A stretch of DNA of 64,000 nucleotides from Patagioenas fasciata (Eukaryota; Chordata; Aves; Columbiformes; Columbidae), in contig NC_092560.1 of assembly GCF_037038585.1 (NCBI RefSeq), positions 56,270,049 to 56,334,048 of the forward strand, in the 5' to 3' direction. Numbering within the stretch: position 1 is the stretch's first letter; the number at the start of each line of letters is the position of its first letter. Below, piece by piece: positions 23,601 through 33,400 of the stretch. The notes below the pieces were generated by a model. The model worked only from the letters and a program-made list of their open reading frames with translations, did not search any database and had not been told where the DNA came from. A program made the position numbers and the translations under genes.

Positions 23601-26321
23601 ATGAGACAGGAGAAGAAAAGCTCATTTAAGTAACAAAGTTCATTTAAAAGTGGGTGGTGCTGTTTTGGTGAGCAATCTGGGAAAAATATAAAAACATCTT
23701 TTGTTTTGGCATGTCATTTGAAGTACTGATTATCAAGATTATAGTACAAATTAGAAATTGTATATTCCCCTTTATTTTAAAATAAATTTTTAATACAGGG
23801 TTTTTTCCAACAGTGTATTCAGGAAATTTATGTAAAAGTAATGTTTTGCTTGCTGTTTTAAAGGAGCTTTATAGTGGTAGCAAAGACTGCAATATCCTTG
23901 CCTGGATACCATCTCTTCGAGAGTCAGTTCCTGATGATGTTTCTGAAAAGGTAACGAACTTAGGAGTTGGAACTATACTTTTTATGGCGGTAATGCTTGG
24001 GGGAGTGGCATAGGAATTAAATATTAAGTATGTGTTTCACCATCAAAATTTGTAACTTCCTGATTTAAAGGAGAATAATCTATTGTTTATGTGCAATCTT
24101 TTGATTGTTGTGGGGTTTCAAGAAGATGTTTTCTCTCATAGTCTTGTAAAATCTTTTGCAGACTTGTGGCTTTTCAATTAAAATTGTCATTTGGCTATCA
24201 GTCTTTAAACTTTTATTTAATTTCCCTTAATTTCTATACTGTTTTATGTAGTTTATGCTATTTTAGAGTTGGAAGGATACCAAAGATTGTATTTTAAATT
24301 GTTTAAAATATACTTTGTATTAAACAGTAAGACTAGGGATGCCACGTTTCATACCCACATATTTTTGATGCGGAAATATAATAAAGACTATTCTAATCCA
24401 TCTTATTTTAGTGTCTGAGGCAAAATATACAGGCTGTTACAGGGAAGATCGTATGTAACACTGTTTTCCAAGAAAGTACTTTCTTTTTTCTTGGTATTAG
24501 AGCTGAGTAAAAAAAAAAAAAAATCAGTGAACAGCTTGAGCAGGGGGGAAATTCTAGATTTTAACCTGGGCACACCACTGGTTCATGTTCAGCCACTGTC
24601 AATCAATACCCCCAGATCCCTCTCTGCCAGGCAGCTTTCCAGCCACTCTTCCCCGAGCATGTAGCGCTACCTGGGGTTGTTGGGCCCCAAGTGCGGGACC
24701 CGACACTTGGCCTGTTGAACCTCATACAATTGGCCTCAGCACAGGGATCCAGCCACTCCAGATCTCTCTGTATGGCCTTCCTACCCTCCAGCAGATGAAC
24801 ACTCCCACCCAACTTGGTGTCATCTGCAAACTTTCTAAGGGTGCACTCAATCCCCTCATCCAGATCATTGATAAAGATGTTAAACAGAACTGGCCCCAAT
24901 ATTGAGAGGGTGACAAAGCTGGTGAGGGATCTGCAGCACAAGTCTGATGAGGAGCAGCTGAGGGAACTGGGGCTGTTTAGCCTGGAGAAAAGGAGGCTGA
25001 GGGGAGACCTTATCACTGTCTACAACTATTGCTGGAGGTGTTTGAAAGGCATTTAGATGAGGTTCTTAGGCACATGGTTTAGTGCTGGAGTTAGGTTATG
25101 GTTGGACTTGATGATCCTGAGGGTCTCTTCCAACCAAAATTATTTTATGAAACCATTCACAGAATCAGAGTCTGCCAAACCATCTTAATGTTAAAAAAAT
25201 CAGGATATGTTAATGTTTTGACTCATAGCATGCAAAAATTCCACTTTTAAAAGTTTCTGAAATATTGCATTTTGGATGGGGAAATGATAAGAAGCATAAA
25301 AGTTTTGTAACATTTCCGTTGTAAGACAGCTTATTTGAAAACTATCATACACTTAAGCAAAGCAGAAAAAAGTAATTTCAAACGTTAAATACTCTAAATC
25401 GAAAATGTGTTCAGTTTACCTGAAGTTAATATTTTTAATGTAACTGAGAATTTTTATATGTGAATTGCTTTTTCTTAGTCTGAAAAACAAACCCACAGCA
25501 ACAGGGTCATTTATCCAGCTCTGATTAGGACCGCCCCTTTAAATTTGGTATGGTGGAGGTATGTAACATGTACCATTGTTCCAAAATCTGTTCAGCTACA
25601 GCTGCTTTTTACAAACACTGTAGATGAGCACTGCCTCTGAAAGAAGGGGTTCGGCTGTCCACAGCCCACCAGTTCCTGCTCCCTCTCATGTGCTGTAACA
25701 TCCATTTGAGTGCCTTAATGACTAGAATCTGAACTCAGGATAGAAGTAAACAAGAAAATAATTTTACCCCAAGTCAAAAACTGTGATTCAGTGTACTGCG
25801 TAGCTGCACAAACCCCGTAGCTTGACCCTAGGGGGCTAAGGTGAGAAATAGTTGTTGGATGCAGTTAGAAGCCAGGCCTACTTTTTGAGGCAGTGCTCAG
25901 TTATGCCAGGCTAGGGAAATTATGGAAATTATGGTTTAAAACCAGTGATACAAAACATAAATAGTAATATCTAACTGTTACATGTTACACCAGACATGTG
26001 TAAAACTTCCAGTCACTGCTCCAGATATTTTTTTTTTGTTAAATTTGATTTAAAGTACTATTTCTTTTTGTAATTTATCCTGTCTGTAATCAGTGAAATG
26101 GCCCAAGAAGTGATTAAAAAAGTGCAGCACCAGTGAGACACACAATAGTTTGTCCACATATAGTAGTTTAAGAAATGTCTTTAGCATTGCCCTTATTTGT
26201 TTTTAGTATTTTTAATTAAGCAAACCACTGACAGAATTTTTATTTTCTTTAGTCTCTGCCTCAACAGCATTTAAATCCAGCATATGAAGACGCATGGAGC
26301 AGCAGTGATGATGAAAGCTGA
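2519..26321 (+). CDS. ERCC8: ERCC8 (CSA) WD40 protein, 3' part of gene, nine coding exons
   Basis: Coding join: 2519-2642, 3366-3447, 4067-4135, 5377-5443, 9035-9138, 14489-14613, 17845-18042, 23864-23950, 26253-26321. The joined frame gives 307 residues closely matching vertebrate CSA from its second WD repeat to the stop. CSA is the substrate receptor of the nuclear CUL4-DDB1-RBX1 ubiquitin ligase. It acts in transcription-coupled nucleotide excision repair together with CSB (ERCC6) and UVSSA. Exon sizes 124, 82, 69, 67, 125 and 198 match the human gene; exon 8 has one extra codon and exon 11 two. All splice sites are GT-AG, phases agree and no internal stop occurs, so the gene appears functional. 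The first ~92 residues (three exons) lie upstream of base 1. Residue numbers given for exons assume that missing part equals human length. Confidence 0.96.
2643..3365 (+). other. ERCC8: ERCC8 intron 4
   Basis: 723-bp GT-AG intron. No repeat family or RNA gene recognised. Confidence 0.9.
3366..3447 (+). CDS. ERCC8: ERCC8 exon 5 (start of WD repeat 3)
   Basis: 82 bp, the same size as human. Acceptor AG 3364-3365, donor GT 3448-3449. It encodes [20 protein letters not shown] and then TKHCLIA, matching the strongly conserved YSHHMSP segment of CSA. It ends one base into a valine codon that is completed in exon 6. Confidence 0.96.
3448..4066 (+). other. ERCC8: ERCC8 intron 5
   Basis: 619-bp GT-AG intron with a T-rich tract before the acceptor. 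No repeats recognised. Confidence 0.9.
4067..4135 (+). CDS. ERCC8: ERCC8 exon 6 (WD repeat 3, including the WD-equivalent CDL strand)
   Basis: 69 bp, the same size as human. Acceptor AG 4065-4066, donor GT 4136-4137. It completes the split valine, then reads [20 protein letters not shown] and LQ, and ends one base into the glycine of the next GH motif. Human has GTRGPKVQLCDL here. Confidence 0.96.
4136..5376 (+). other. ERCC8: ERCC8 intron 6
   Basis: 1241-bp GT-AG intron, AT-rich, with a short A-run near 4460-4473. No repeat family recognised. Confidence 0.9.
5377..5443 (+). CDS. ERCC8: ERCC8 exon 7 (WD repeat 4, first half)
   Basis: 67 bp, the same size as human. Acceptor AG 5375-5376, donor GT 5444-5445. 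It encodes [20 protein letters not shown] then TA, a typical WD40 GH dipeptide strand. It ends with two bases of a serine codon completed by exon 8. Confidence 0.96.
5444..9034 (+). other. ERCC8: ERCC8 intron 7
   Basis: 3591-bp GT-AG intron. It contains a 20-nt T-run (5927-5946) and an antisense LTR (about 7186-7715); the rest has no recognised feature. Confidence 0.9.
7186..7715 (-). mobile_element. Endogenous-retrovirus solo LTR-like element, antisense in ERCC8 intron 7
   Basis: On the minus strand this roughly 500-bp block has LTR architecture. An upstream promoter-like region lies around 7555-7640, with a TATA-like ctatag at 7559-7564. A downstream T-rich region around 7300-7360 contains a variant poly(A) signal, AGTAAA. 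The far end (tgtggcagatgc on the + strand at 7186) would be the terminal CA on the minus strand. No gag, pol or env sequence adjoins it. Family assignment is from general resemblance to bird LTRs; both boundaries are approximate and no target duplication was confirmed. Confidence 0.6.
9035..9138 (+). CDS. ERCC8: ERCC8 exon 8 (WD repeat 4 end, WDxR DDB1-binding motif)
   Basis: 104 bp against 101 in human, so one extra codon ([11 protein letters not shown] against KSQAVESANT). Acceptor AG 9033-9034, donor GT 9139-9140. It encodes [20 protein letters not shown] and the DQHNGEK loop. The WDVR at 9057-9068 is the WDxR (DWD box) motif by which CUL4 substrate receptors dock on DDB1. The extra residue lies in the inter-blade loop, where a length change should be tolerated. 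Confidence 0.96.
9766..9820 (+). repeat. A-rich / (CAA)n low-complexity tract
   Basis: A run of 16 A at 9766-9781 followed by CCCCAC, more A and GACAACAACAACAGC. It could be a decayed retroelement tail or a simple repeat; no element body is recognisable upstream. Confidence 0.7.
10168..13775 (-). mobile_element. Long CR1 LINE copy, antisense, ORF1 and ORF2 remnants, with a nested CR1
   Basis: The 3' end is at 10168-10190 (octamer-type tail). Going up the minus strand it shows the 3' UTR, then reverse transcriptase C-terminal sequence at 10587-10841 ([20 protein letters not shown]). RT sequence continues at 11170-11418 ([20 protein letters not shown] and [13 protein letters not shown]). The endonuclease start is at 13099 ([20 protein letters not shown], then [20 protein letters not shown]). 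ORF1 C-terminal sequence fills 13103-13775, with the esterase-like segment [20 protein letters not shown]. The endonuclease has an internal deletion after [11 protein letters not shown], and frameshifts occur throughout, so the copy is dead. It is 5' truncated and interrupted at 11487-11893 by another CR1. About 3.2 kb of its own sequence remains, long for a bird CR1 copy. Confidence 0.9.
11487..11893 (-). mobile_element. 5'-truncated CR1 nested inside the longer CR1
   Basis: About 407 bp of CR1 3' end (octamer tail at 11481-11495, then 3' UTR and the end of the RT frame) interrupts the host CR1. The host sequence reads into cacaga at 11481-11486 and resumes at cacagaggtgagg from 11894. That gives a 6-bp repeat (11481-11486 and 11894-11899), consistent with a short target duplication. 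The tail octamer itself contains cacaga, so the duplication could be microhomology instead. Confidence 0.85.
13776..14160 (-). mobile_element. CR1 fragment (RT C-terminal region), antisense
   Basis: The minus-strand frame at 13775-13990 contains [20 protein letters not shown] and later [14 protein letters not shown], the CR1 region after the RT active site. The upstream part (to about 14160) is the RT block with frameshifts. It abuts the truncated 5' end of the long CR1. It overlaps in family coordinates with the neighbouring fragment, so they are separate insertions. Confidence 0.8.
14161..14345 (-). mobile_element. CR1 fragment (RT FADD-box region), antisense
   Basis: Read on the minus strand this encodes a degraded version of the RT segment with the FxxNDLDxGIE and KFADDxKLGG pattern typical of CR1. 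No 3' tail is present. It is a separate truncated copy from the adjacent fragment. Confidence 0.75.
14489..14613 (+). CDS. ERCC8: ERCC8 exon 9 (WD repeat 5)
   Basis: 125 bp, the same size as human. Acceptor AG 14487-14488, donor GT 14614-14615. It reads [40 protein letters not shown] and TL, a complete WD40 blade (GH-like HNG, terminal LWN). It is flanked by CR1 copies in opposite orientation. Confidence 0.96.
14614..17844 (+). other. ERCC8: ERCC8 intron 9
   Basis: 3231-bp GT-AG intron. It carries a sense CR1 (about 16619-17404); nothing else recognised. Confidence 0.9.
16619..17404 (+). mobile_element. 5'-truncated CR1 LINE, sense to ERCC8
   Basis: It begins in the RT C-terminal region ([20 protein letters not shown] and [20 protein letters not shown]), which stays open to about 16982, and ends with the 3' UTR and the CR1 tail TGATTCTATGATT at 17391-17403. 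Wording of the protein segment ([22 protein letters not shown]) is nearly the same as in the long antisense CR1 of intron 8, so both belong to one subfamily. Confidence 0.92.
17845..18042 (+). CDS. ERCC8: ERCC8 exon 10 (WD repeat 6)
   Basis: 198 bp (66 codons), the same size as human, phase 0 at both ends. Acceptor AG 17843-17844, donor GT 18043-18044. It encodes [40 protein letters not shown] and [19 protein letters not shown], matching the CSA-specific [13 protein letters not shown] blade. Confidence 0.97.
18043..23863 (+). other. ERCC8: ERCC8 intron 10
   Basis: 5821-bp GT-AG intron, the largest in the window, AT-rich. It contains one antisense CR1 (about 21717-22423); the remaining stretches show no recognised element or RNA gene. 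Confidence 0.9.
21717..22423 (-). mobile_element. 5'-truncated CR1 LINE, antisense
   Basis: The 3' end with octamer tail is at 21717-21735 (aatcatagaatca). The minus-strand frame at 21956-22240 shows [20 protein letters not shown] and [20 protein letters not shown], the CR1 RT C-terminus. It is truncated near 22423 in the lone [11 protein letters not shown]-type region. The subfamily resembles the copy in intron 11 and differs from the ELAAQK-type copies. Confidence 0.9.
23864..23950 (+). CDS. ERCC8: ERCC8 exon 11 (WD repeat 7)
   Basis: 87 bp (29 codons) against 81 in human. Acceptor AAG at 23861-23863, with a modest pyrimidine tract; donor GT 23951-23952. It reads [20 protein letters not shown] then SVPDDVSEK. 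The ELYSGSxDCNILAWxPS block is diagnostic of CSA. The two extra codons are at the variable 3' end of the exon. Confidence 0.96.
24545..24906 (-). mobile_element. Inverted 5' part of a CR1 LINE
   Basis: The minus-strand frame (24603-25016) contains [20 protein letters not shown], the DDTKLGG box and the following region up to WGY. This is CR1 RT sequence that lies upstream, in element order, of the directly adjoining + strand segment. Confidence 0.85.
24907..25152 (+). mobile_element. 3' part of the same CR1 LINE, sense, with internal deletion
   Basis: It starts at the CR1 stretch encoding [20 protein letters not shown] and [18 protein letters not shown], then skips to the final part of the 3' UTR (ggacttgatgatcctgaggg), with a decayed tail near 25140-25152. 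Together with the inverted segment on its left it forms one element with 5' inversion. Confidence 0.85.
26253..26321 (+). CDS. ERCC8: ERCC8 exon 12 (C-terminal tail and stop)
   Basis: Acceptor AG 26251-26252. It encodes [20 protein letters not shown] then ES and TGA at 26319-26321. The [12 protein letters not shown] acidic tail is conserved with human ([15 protein letters not shown]). It lies beyond the seven-bladed propeller. Confidence 0.96.
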   Translation, partial: SLPQQHLNPAYEDAWSSSDDES

Positions 26322-26615
26322 ATTTCAATTATGTGCTGATATAAAATTGACAGGCACTGTGTTCATGGACTTTGTCTACAGAATTGAATATTGTTGGATT
26401 TATTGCAACTGGATTTTTGGTAAAGTTCTATGAGAGCAAGATCCTTCAGAAATAAGTTGCCACTGTTCCCTGTGTTCTTTCTTCACTGTTGCAGTTAAAT
26501 CTAAAGGATTACTTTTTCAGACTCACTGACTTTTTATACTTATGCATTGGTATACGTTATTCAGTGTTGGACAGCTGTTAAAGGAAAAATAAAAGCCCTT
26601 GGGACCAATAATATT
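26322..26615 (+). other. ERCC8: ERCC8 3' UTR
   Basis: About 290 bp from the stop codon to the expected cleavage site roughly 20 bases after the poly(A) signal. The end is estimated. Confidence 0.75.
26588..26593 (+). terminator. ERCC8: Poly(A) signal AATAAA of ERCC8
   Basis: Canonical hexamer 267 bases after the stop codon, followed about 25-40 bases later by a GT-rich stretch (gcattgtttctgg). This is the first canonical signal after the stop. Confidence 0.85.
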
Positions 26616-28194
26616 GCATTGTTTCTGGTATAATTAATAAGTAAGGAGATAATATCTTCATTTCATGATACAGAGAATTTTGCCTGAAGTAGGACTAGCT
26701 CAGGGATACTTCCAGCTTATTTTTATCAATGTCTAGATGGAGCAGACTGCGTCCATTTTCAAGTGCTTAGGTGGTGTGGGAGACAACAGGATTTTTTTAC
26801 CTGTTCTTTGCATTTTCAGTTTTGCTTAACTTTCTTCATAAATGCAATATTAAGTTCAGGAAGAGGTATAGCTGGTATCGTCTATTAAAGTTCTTATATG
26901 GTGACCCCATCAACTGCTATCTGAGTCTGTCCCGGAAAGTTAATAATAGGAAGCTAATTTAGAGGTTTTGTTAGCATGTTCAATTTATGAATCTCTTGCA
27001 CTTCCCTAGCTGGCATGAAGAATTCCTGGACAGAAACAGGCTTGAAGCACAGTACAAGGCAGAGACTGTATCATGTTTCAAGTTAAAAATATCACACATA
27101 GCTCTTCAAAACTGTTTTAATCAGAATTTGTGATCATAATGACTTGTCTGTTTTGAAAGGGTGGAGCTTTGTGGGGTTATTGTCTCGTTTCTATCACTAG
27201 TTTGTGCTTCAGAAATAATATCGTCACCCATCAGAGAACAGAGTTAGAGGTTCCCATCAAATATAGCTGCAGCTTTATAAAGGAAAAATTCCTTCCAAAA
27301 CAGAGCAGATATTAGGACAACAAATTCAGACGAGAGGAAAAAAATATTGTGCAAATAAATTAAATATAATAATTTAGTCTTTGCATAGCATGTATTCTAT
27401 GATTATGCATTTTAGAATTATTTCATTGTGCTTCCATATTCTAATATCTGTACAAGATATGGGCTGTCAGTTTCCATATCAATCTAGTATCTAGCATTGT
27501 AATATGATACAAAGTAAGGAAAGGGCATTTTTAAAGAATATTGTAATTAAACAATCTTCACATGTAATGCATGTTTGCTGGGTGAGACCAAAATTTCAGG
27601 TGCTCTATTAAGTAGATAGCTGCAGGTGGAAGACTTCCAGGAGTTTTGTCTGAAGTTAAGGACCAGCCTGACTCTTTCACTTTACAGAAAAAGAGAAGAG
27701 GGCTTTCTATTATTTTAAAATAATAATTTTCCCTACCAGTGGTGGCTGTTCCTTCTAAAACTGGCAAATAAATTTGGAGAAGGATTTCACAGTTGGATTT
27801 CTGTCTTGTAGGGGATAGACCTTTTGTGTGTTATAATTGTGCGTAGCATTTGTGTGTGCCAACTGCAGTGCATGTATTTGGTATTTGAATTTCTATAAAT
27901 GTGCTCAGTAAATTACACAGGTAGTTATGAAAGAATAAATGGATTATTTTTTTCAATAATTTTTTGTTGATCTGTAATGGGACTATAAATGGTGCTGATT
28001 TTAAAACAAACAAACAAAAAAACCCATGAGCTCTGTGGTAGATTGGGAACAGTATATAAAATGGGAAAGGTAGAAGAATTACATTTACTAACAAAAGGTA
28101 AGAAATCATAAAAACTAAACCCATAAATAAGAATATTTTATTAATTCTCCTGGTTTTTGGAATGGTCTTTCTTAGTTGAGTTTCTTTTCCTGTG
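26616..28194. other. Intergenic, nothing recognised
   Basis: AT-rich sequence after ERCC8. Short open frames here do not resemble exons, and no repeat family is recognisable. Confidence 0.6.
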
Positions 28195-29600
28195 CTTTCA
28201 GTACACAATTACTGAGATTGGAGTGGACCAACAGAGATAATCTAGCCCAGCCTCCCTACTTCAAACGTGGTCACCTAAGCTGGTTGCTCAGGCTTGTGTC
28301 TTATCAGGTATCTCTACAACCTACAAATTCTTTCCATTATTTGAGTATTCTTAAAGTAAAACTTTCTTCTTACATTTAAATGGAGTTTTCTGTATTTCAA
28401 TTTACACCCCTTGTGTCTTGCCCCATTGTTGGATGCCACTGAGAGACTGCATGAGAACTGACTGGATGGCAGACCTCAGAGAGTTGTGATCAGTGGCACA
28501 GAGTCTGGCTGGAGGCGTGTAGTTAGGGGAGTTCTCCAGGGGTCAGTACTCAGTCCAGTGTTGCTCAATCTGTTCATCAGTAGCTGGATGAAGGGGGGTA
28601 GCAAGTTTGCTTATGATACCAAACGGGGAGGAGTGGTGGATACAGCAGAAGGCTGTGCTGCCGTTCAGTGAGACCTGGACAGGGAGGAATCTAATGACAT
28701 TCAGCAAAGGCAAGTGTAGGGTCCTGCATCTGGGGAGGAATAACCCCAGGCACCAGTGCAGGTTGGGGTTGACCTGCTGGAAAGCAGCATTGTGGAGAGG
28801 GACCTGGGAGTTCTGGTTAACAACAGGCTGACCATGAATCAGCAATGTGACCTTGTGGCCAAGAAGGCCAATGATATCCTGGGGTGCGATAGGAAAAGTG
28901 TGACCAGCAGGTCAAGGGAGGTTATTCTCCCCCTCTACTCTGCTCTGGTGAGGCTGCATCTGAAGTTCTGTGTGCAGTTCTGGGCTCCTCAGTTTAAGAA
29001 GGACAAGGAGTTACTGGAGAGAGTCCAGCGGAGAGCTGCAAAGGTGATGAGGGGTCTGAAGCACCTTTCTTATGAGGAGAGACTTCAGAGAGCTGGGTCT
29101 GTTCAGCCTGAAGAAGAGAAGGCTGAAAGGGGATCTCATCAACGTTTATAAATATCTGAAGGGTGGGTGTCAAAAGGATGAGACGAGACTCCTTTCAGTG
29201 GTGCCCAACAATAGGATGAGGATCAATGGGCATAAACTGAAACAAAGGAGGTTCCATCTGAATATGAGGAGAAACATCTTTACTTTGAGGGAGCCAGAGC
29301 ACTGGAACAGGATGCCCAGAGACCTTGTGGAGTCTCCTTCTCTGGAGACATTCAAAACCTGCCTGGACACATTCCTGTGTAAACTGCTCTAGGTGAACCT
29401 GCTTTAACAGGTGAGTAGGACTACATGATCTCCAGAGATCCCTTCCAACCTCAACCATTCTGTGACTCTGTGAGAAGACTCTGACTTCCCCTTCTTTACC
29501 GTGCCCTTCCCTGGCTCCATTAGGTATTTCTACACATTGGTGAGATCCCCCTGAGATTTTTCTTTTCCATGAATGCAACTTGGGATTAATCTCAGGAAGA
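28195..29600 (-). mobile_element. Old antisense CR1 3' end, split by a younger insertion
   Basis: The sequences at 28195-28444 and 29471-29600 together read as a diverged antisense CR1 3' region. Left half: a tggaccaacagagataat-type start, then the region ending ggatgccactgaga. Right half resumes with agaagactctgac, then gtatttctacacattggtgagatcccc. The order and junction match a single CR1, so the + strand CR1 between them landed inside it. Confidence 0.75.
28445..29470 (+). mobile_element. CR1 LINE, about 1.0 kb, inserted into an older CR1
   Basis: It begins within RT (GVLQGSVLSPVLLNLF at about 28530-28575, a degraded FAYDTK in place of FADDTK), runs through LGVLVNNRLTMNQQCDLVAK and [20 protein letters not shown], then the frame with HLSYEERLQRAG. 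It ends with the 3' UTR and the tail ccattctgtgactctg at 29455-29470. Frameshifts split the RT, so it is inactive. The flanking tgaga (28440-28444 and 29471-29475) is a possible 5-bp target duplication. Confidence 0.9.
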
Positions 29601-30451
29601 GGTGGGTAGGGAGTTATTTGCACAAGTATTTGTCTACCCAGGCACCAGTTGGTTTAGTGTCTGAAGCTGTGCCAGTCAGTTGAAAACAGAAATTAGTTGC
29701 CTTGGGAGCTTATTGCTCCTACTAACAGCTAGTGTCTTCTACACAGGAATCTTTCCAGTTTCTCTTCTAGTATCATTTTGTGCCATTATTCTCTCTCTTG
29801 ACTTGTCCTCTGCTGGAAGGAGAGGTGTTTCTGGTGAGGGAAATTACCAACTTCTGCGCCTCATCTAAGCAAGAATCCAGACACATTGTACAGTCCAGCA
29901 CCTGCAGATCTTCCATATAATGGCAGTAGCTGGCAAGTGATGTTTAGTTTGCAAGGTTTGAAACCTTGTGGTAGTAGCCAGCATCTCAAACACTAATTCA
30001 TGTGACAGTTCTACTTTAAATAATGGCGTATGTGTTGTCATTTCCTTCAGTACCTCAAGTTTTCTGTAGATGTGGTAATTTTTTTTTTCCTAGACAAAAG
30101 GATTATTTTATTTCTGCTGCATTCTTATGGTGACTGTACTTAATTAGTAAGCGAAGTGTTGGTATCTTCAAAATGAAAGATTTTAAAGAACAGTGAAGAT
30201 ATACTGTATATTATTTTTTCAATAGAAAGGACCAAGTACCAAGCCAATGGTGACAGTTACAACTGTGCATCTTTTGCCTGTAAGTTAAATGAGATAATTA
30301 AATCTGAGTCTTCCCCTTCATTTACACCTATTCTGCTTCAATACTTACAGCATTTCTTTTCTTAGTGTCAGAGTTCTTTCAGAGACAGAAATGCAGTAAG
30401 TAGGTTAGTATAGACTTAAATTGCAGTTCCCATTTTTTGGTCAGAAAAAAA

Positions 30452-30492
30452 CAAAAACAACAACAACAACAACAACAAAAAACAAACAAACC
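30452..30492 (+). repeat. (CAA)n microsatellite
   Basis: CAA units run from about 30457 to 30476 with A-rich flanks on both sides (ACAAAAACAA before, AAAAACAAACAAACC after). Confidence 0.85.
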
Positions 30493-33400
30493 AACAACAC
30501 ATCAACACATCTGAAAATTTGATCAGGTGTCAAAAGGGGTCCTCTATTCATGTTGAAATAATGTTATTCACTTGAGAGGTATGTGGCTGGTAGCTGGATA
30601 CTAAGTTCCTGTTAAAAACAGTAACAAAGTTGAGTTTAAAGAGAGAAGTTAAAAGGGACTGCACCAATCACAGTAGTGGTACTGGGGTTTAGTTATCATC
30701 CTCTGTCAGAATATATAGAGGAGTGCTTTCATCTTTTCAGACTGTTCCAGGAATTGACTATTGCTTAGAAGACTTGCTTTTCCTGCCAAGGCAGAGATTT
30801 TTATTTGAGCTTGATACAGCAAGTACCAAAAGATGGAAAAGAATGTCTTTGTTCTTACAGGAGATCAAAGAATTTCCTTTCCATTCTGGCCTAAGGAAAC
30901 AATGGAGGTGGTAGTCAGTCTAAGCCAGCCCAGCTGAAGAAATCCAGAGAGCCTAAGACAAGCTTCCTTCAGCTGAGTGAAAGTTGAGTTCTGTAGGGAC
31001 AGTAAAATAGGACTTTGATTATTTATGTCTAGGTTATGATGCTCAGAAAGAACCTGGTGTGGAGACATCCAGGCAATAACCTTGTTTTCCTCCTATACGC
31101 AGACCTGGAAGAATTAGAGTATGGTTAACTCTGAAGTATTGGGACAAAAAAGTTAACACGATGTACATACCTCGCTTTGGCCTTTTCTCTGTCCCCAAGA
31201 AACTCATTCTTAGACACAGGCTGATAAGACTGTAGGGATTTGTTTGGCACTATTTTTTACTTTTTTGCACTGTTTGGATTTATAGTCAGGCCATGCTTCT
31301 CACTGCGTAAAACATCTGAGTTTTTCTAATAAAAAATCAGTTCCTCGTATGCTCAGACACCTTAGGGCTCAGAGTTTAAGACTCCTGCCATTGTAAAGCT
31401 GAAAAATTCTTACATTTGGGAACATTAGGAGAATTGACTATTTCATTTTTTTCCTTTACCCTTGTGTTATAGTCCTTATCCTACCTTGAATGGAGTTACA
31501 GAGCTACGTATAAACACACACATATATATAGATACACAGAACATGAAAATAAATTTAAAATGCCAGTGCTTTGGCACAATGGGAAGGTAGTTCTTGGTTT
31601 TATTCCTACCTCATTTTTAATGTAAGTAGAGCTCTAGTGCATACAGTTGAGAATGGTAAGCTCTTTGGTGCACATCGGCCTAGGATCTGCCACAATGAGC
31701 AGATAATCCTACTGTTAGCTTAGTACAAGTGAAGTATGAGATACATAGTCAAGTTATGGGCATACCAGTTAAACTGTGGGAAGTGTCCAGCTGCGTATTT
31801 TTGGCATGTAAAATGTAGGAATTGACATGGTTAAAGTAGTCTATAAAGAAAAAGCGTTTGAGTATTGGCCATGTGCTTAGCCTCAGCCATGTGTGCTGAG
31901 GTTTTGACACCTGGGAGACATTCTTAAAGGCAGTATATTTGTTTCAGTGGACAGCAGCTAGTGTTTATAATGCCTGACTAAATAAAAGTATGTAAAACAT
32001 ATAGATAAAGTTATTTTGTGTAGTTAAAACTGAGTTATGAAAAGAATATAATTCCTTCCATCTTCTTCTTGATTTTGTTTTATTCTATTTTATAAAAAAT
32101 GTGGGATGGAGGACAAAAAAGGATGACTGAGTGGCCAGGAATTCAGGCAGGTGCACATCTGCTCCCCACAGCTTCATCCCTTCTAATTGTATCTGTGTGC
32201 TGTGCAGTCAGCTTTACCCACCAGCCCACATGTTCTGCACAGATGACAGCTAACTGATGTCATCCACCATGCTGGCAACCCTTAACCACCTCCAGCCCTG
32301 CCAAATTCCACCAAGCCCAAGAGACTGGAAAAAATATTTAGGCTATTAAGGAAGCTTTCTGTTTACATATGAAAGAATTTTTTAATTGCACAGTCATACA
32401 GCTTTGTTCTTTATTTTCATTTTATCACCATTTGCTTTCAAATTAAGGCAGAAAGAAATGAGGACACTTTTAGTTATGCATTTTAGCTTTGTGCTAAGAA
32501 GGAGACTTTCAGTCTGTACACTTGGAAGATTACAAAGCCACCTTTTTCTCACAGCTGTGGGACAGAGATGCATTTGTGATCCTGAACAGGTTTTACAGTA
32601 ATTTTCCTCATGCCAAGTTGGAGATTAAAATCCATTTAAATCAGTCCAAACAGTTATTTTTACAACCATATGTTTGTAATCTAGAGTAACATGTTTAAGC
32701 AAGAGTGGGATAATTTATTCAACAACAAAAATAATTTGCTTTTGTTTTATACAAAATAGATTCATGTGAGATGCAGAGAAGTGAGAGGTTATTAAAACCT
32801 TTTTTTTGCTGTTCTCAGCAGCCACTTTTGAAAGGTACTGAACATTTTCGTTTTCTATTGACTGCAAAGCATTTATTTATTTAACAGGATACTTGCTTCG
32901 TATTAGTTACAGGTCTTAGAATTGTTAAAACATCCTATAGAAAATTTGGAATAATATTTTTAGAAAAGTTCAAAAAACATTCATAATAAATGAAGAAAGA
33001 TATTATGCTCTTGCTGGAGATCACTGGCAAGAATAGATTTACATTTGGTAGCCAGCCAGTTCCATTTGTATTTAAAATTTAAAGCTGACTCTTAATCCTC
33101 TGCGTTAGTAGTTCAGGATGGCCTCTGAAAGAACTGTAGCTATTATATTAATGCCTACCTGCAATGTTTTACTTTCATCTACACAAATATATCTTGTTCT
33201 GTATAGTGGATTTCAATCTGCCAGCACCATTTTAAGAAAGGGCGGGTAACCTTTGAAACAGAAAGAGAAAAGAATATAATCTTTTCCTCCGACTTGGGAT
33301 ATGTCTGTTCTGCAAGGCAGCAGCAAAATACAGAGATGTTAACTCTCTCTTACTCTTTTTCTTATGGACCTTGCTGGGATGCTGCATCCATTCACTTACA

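Larger units (their letters stand above)
23951..26252 (+). other. ERCC8: ERCC8 intron 11
   Basis: 2302-bp GT-AG intron with a 15-nt A-run near 24510-24523 and a two-part, internally inverted CR1 (about 24545-25152). Confidence 0.9.

Noticed and set aside
30723-30914. Open frame after a ttttcag acceptor-like site
   Set aside because: The peptide is not recognised and the only nearby donor (gtacca) is weak.
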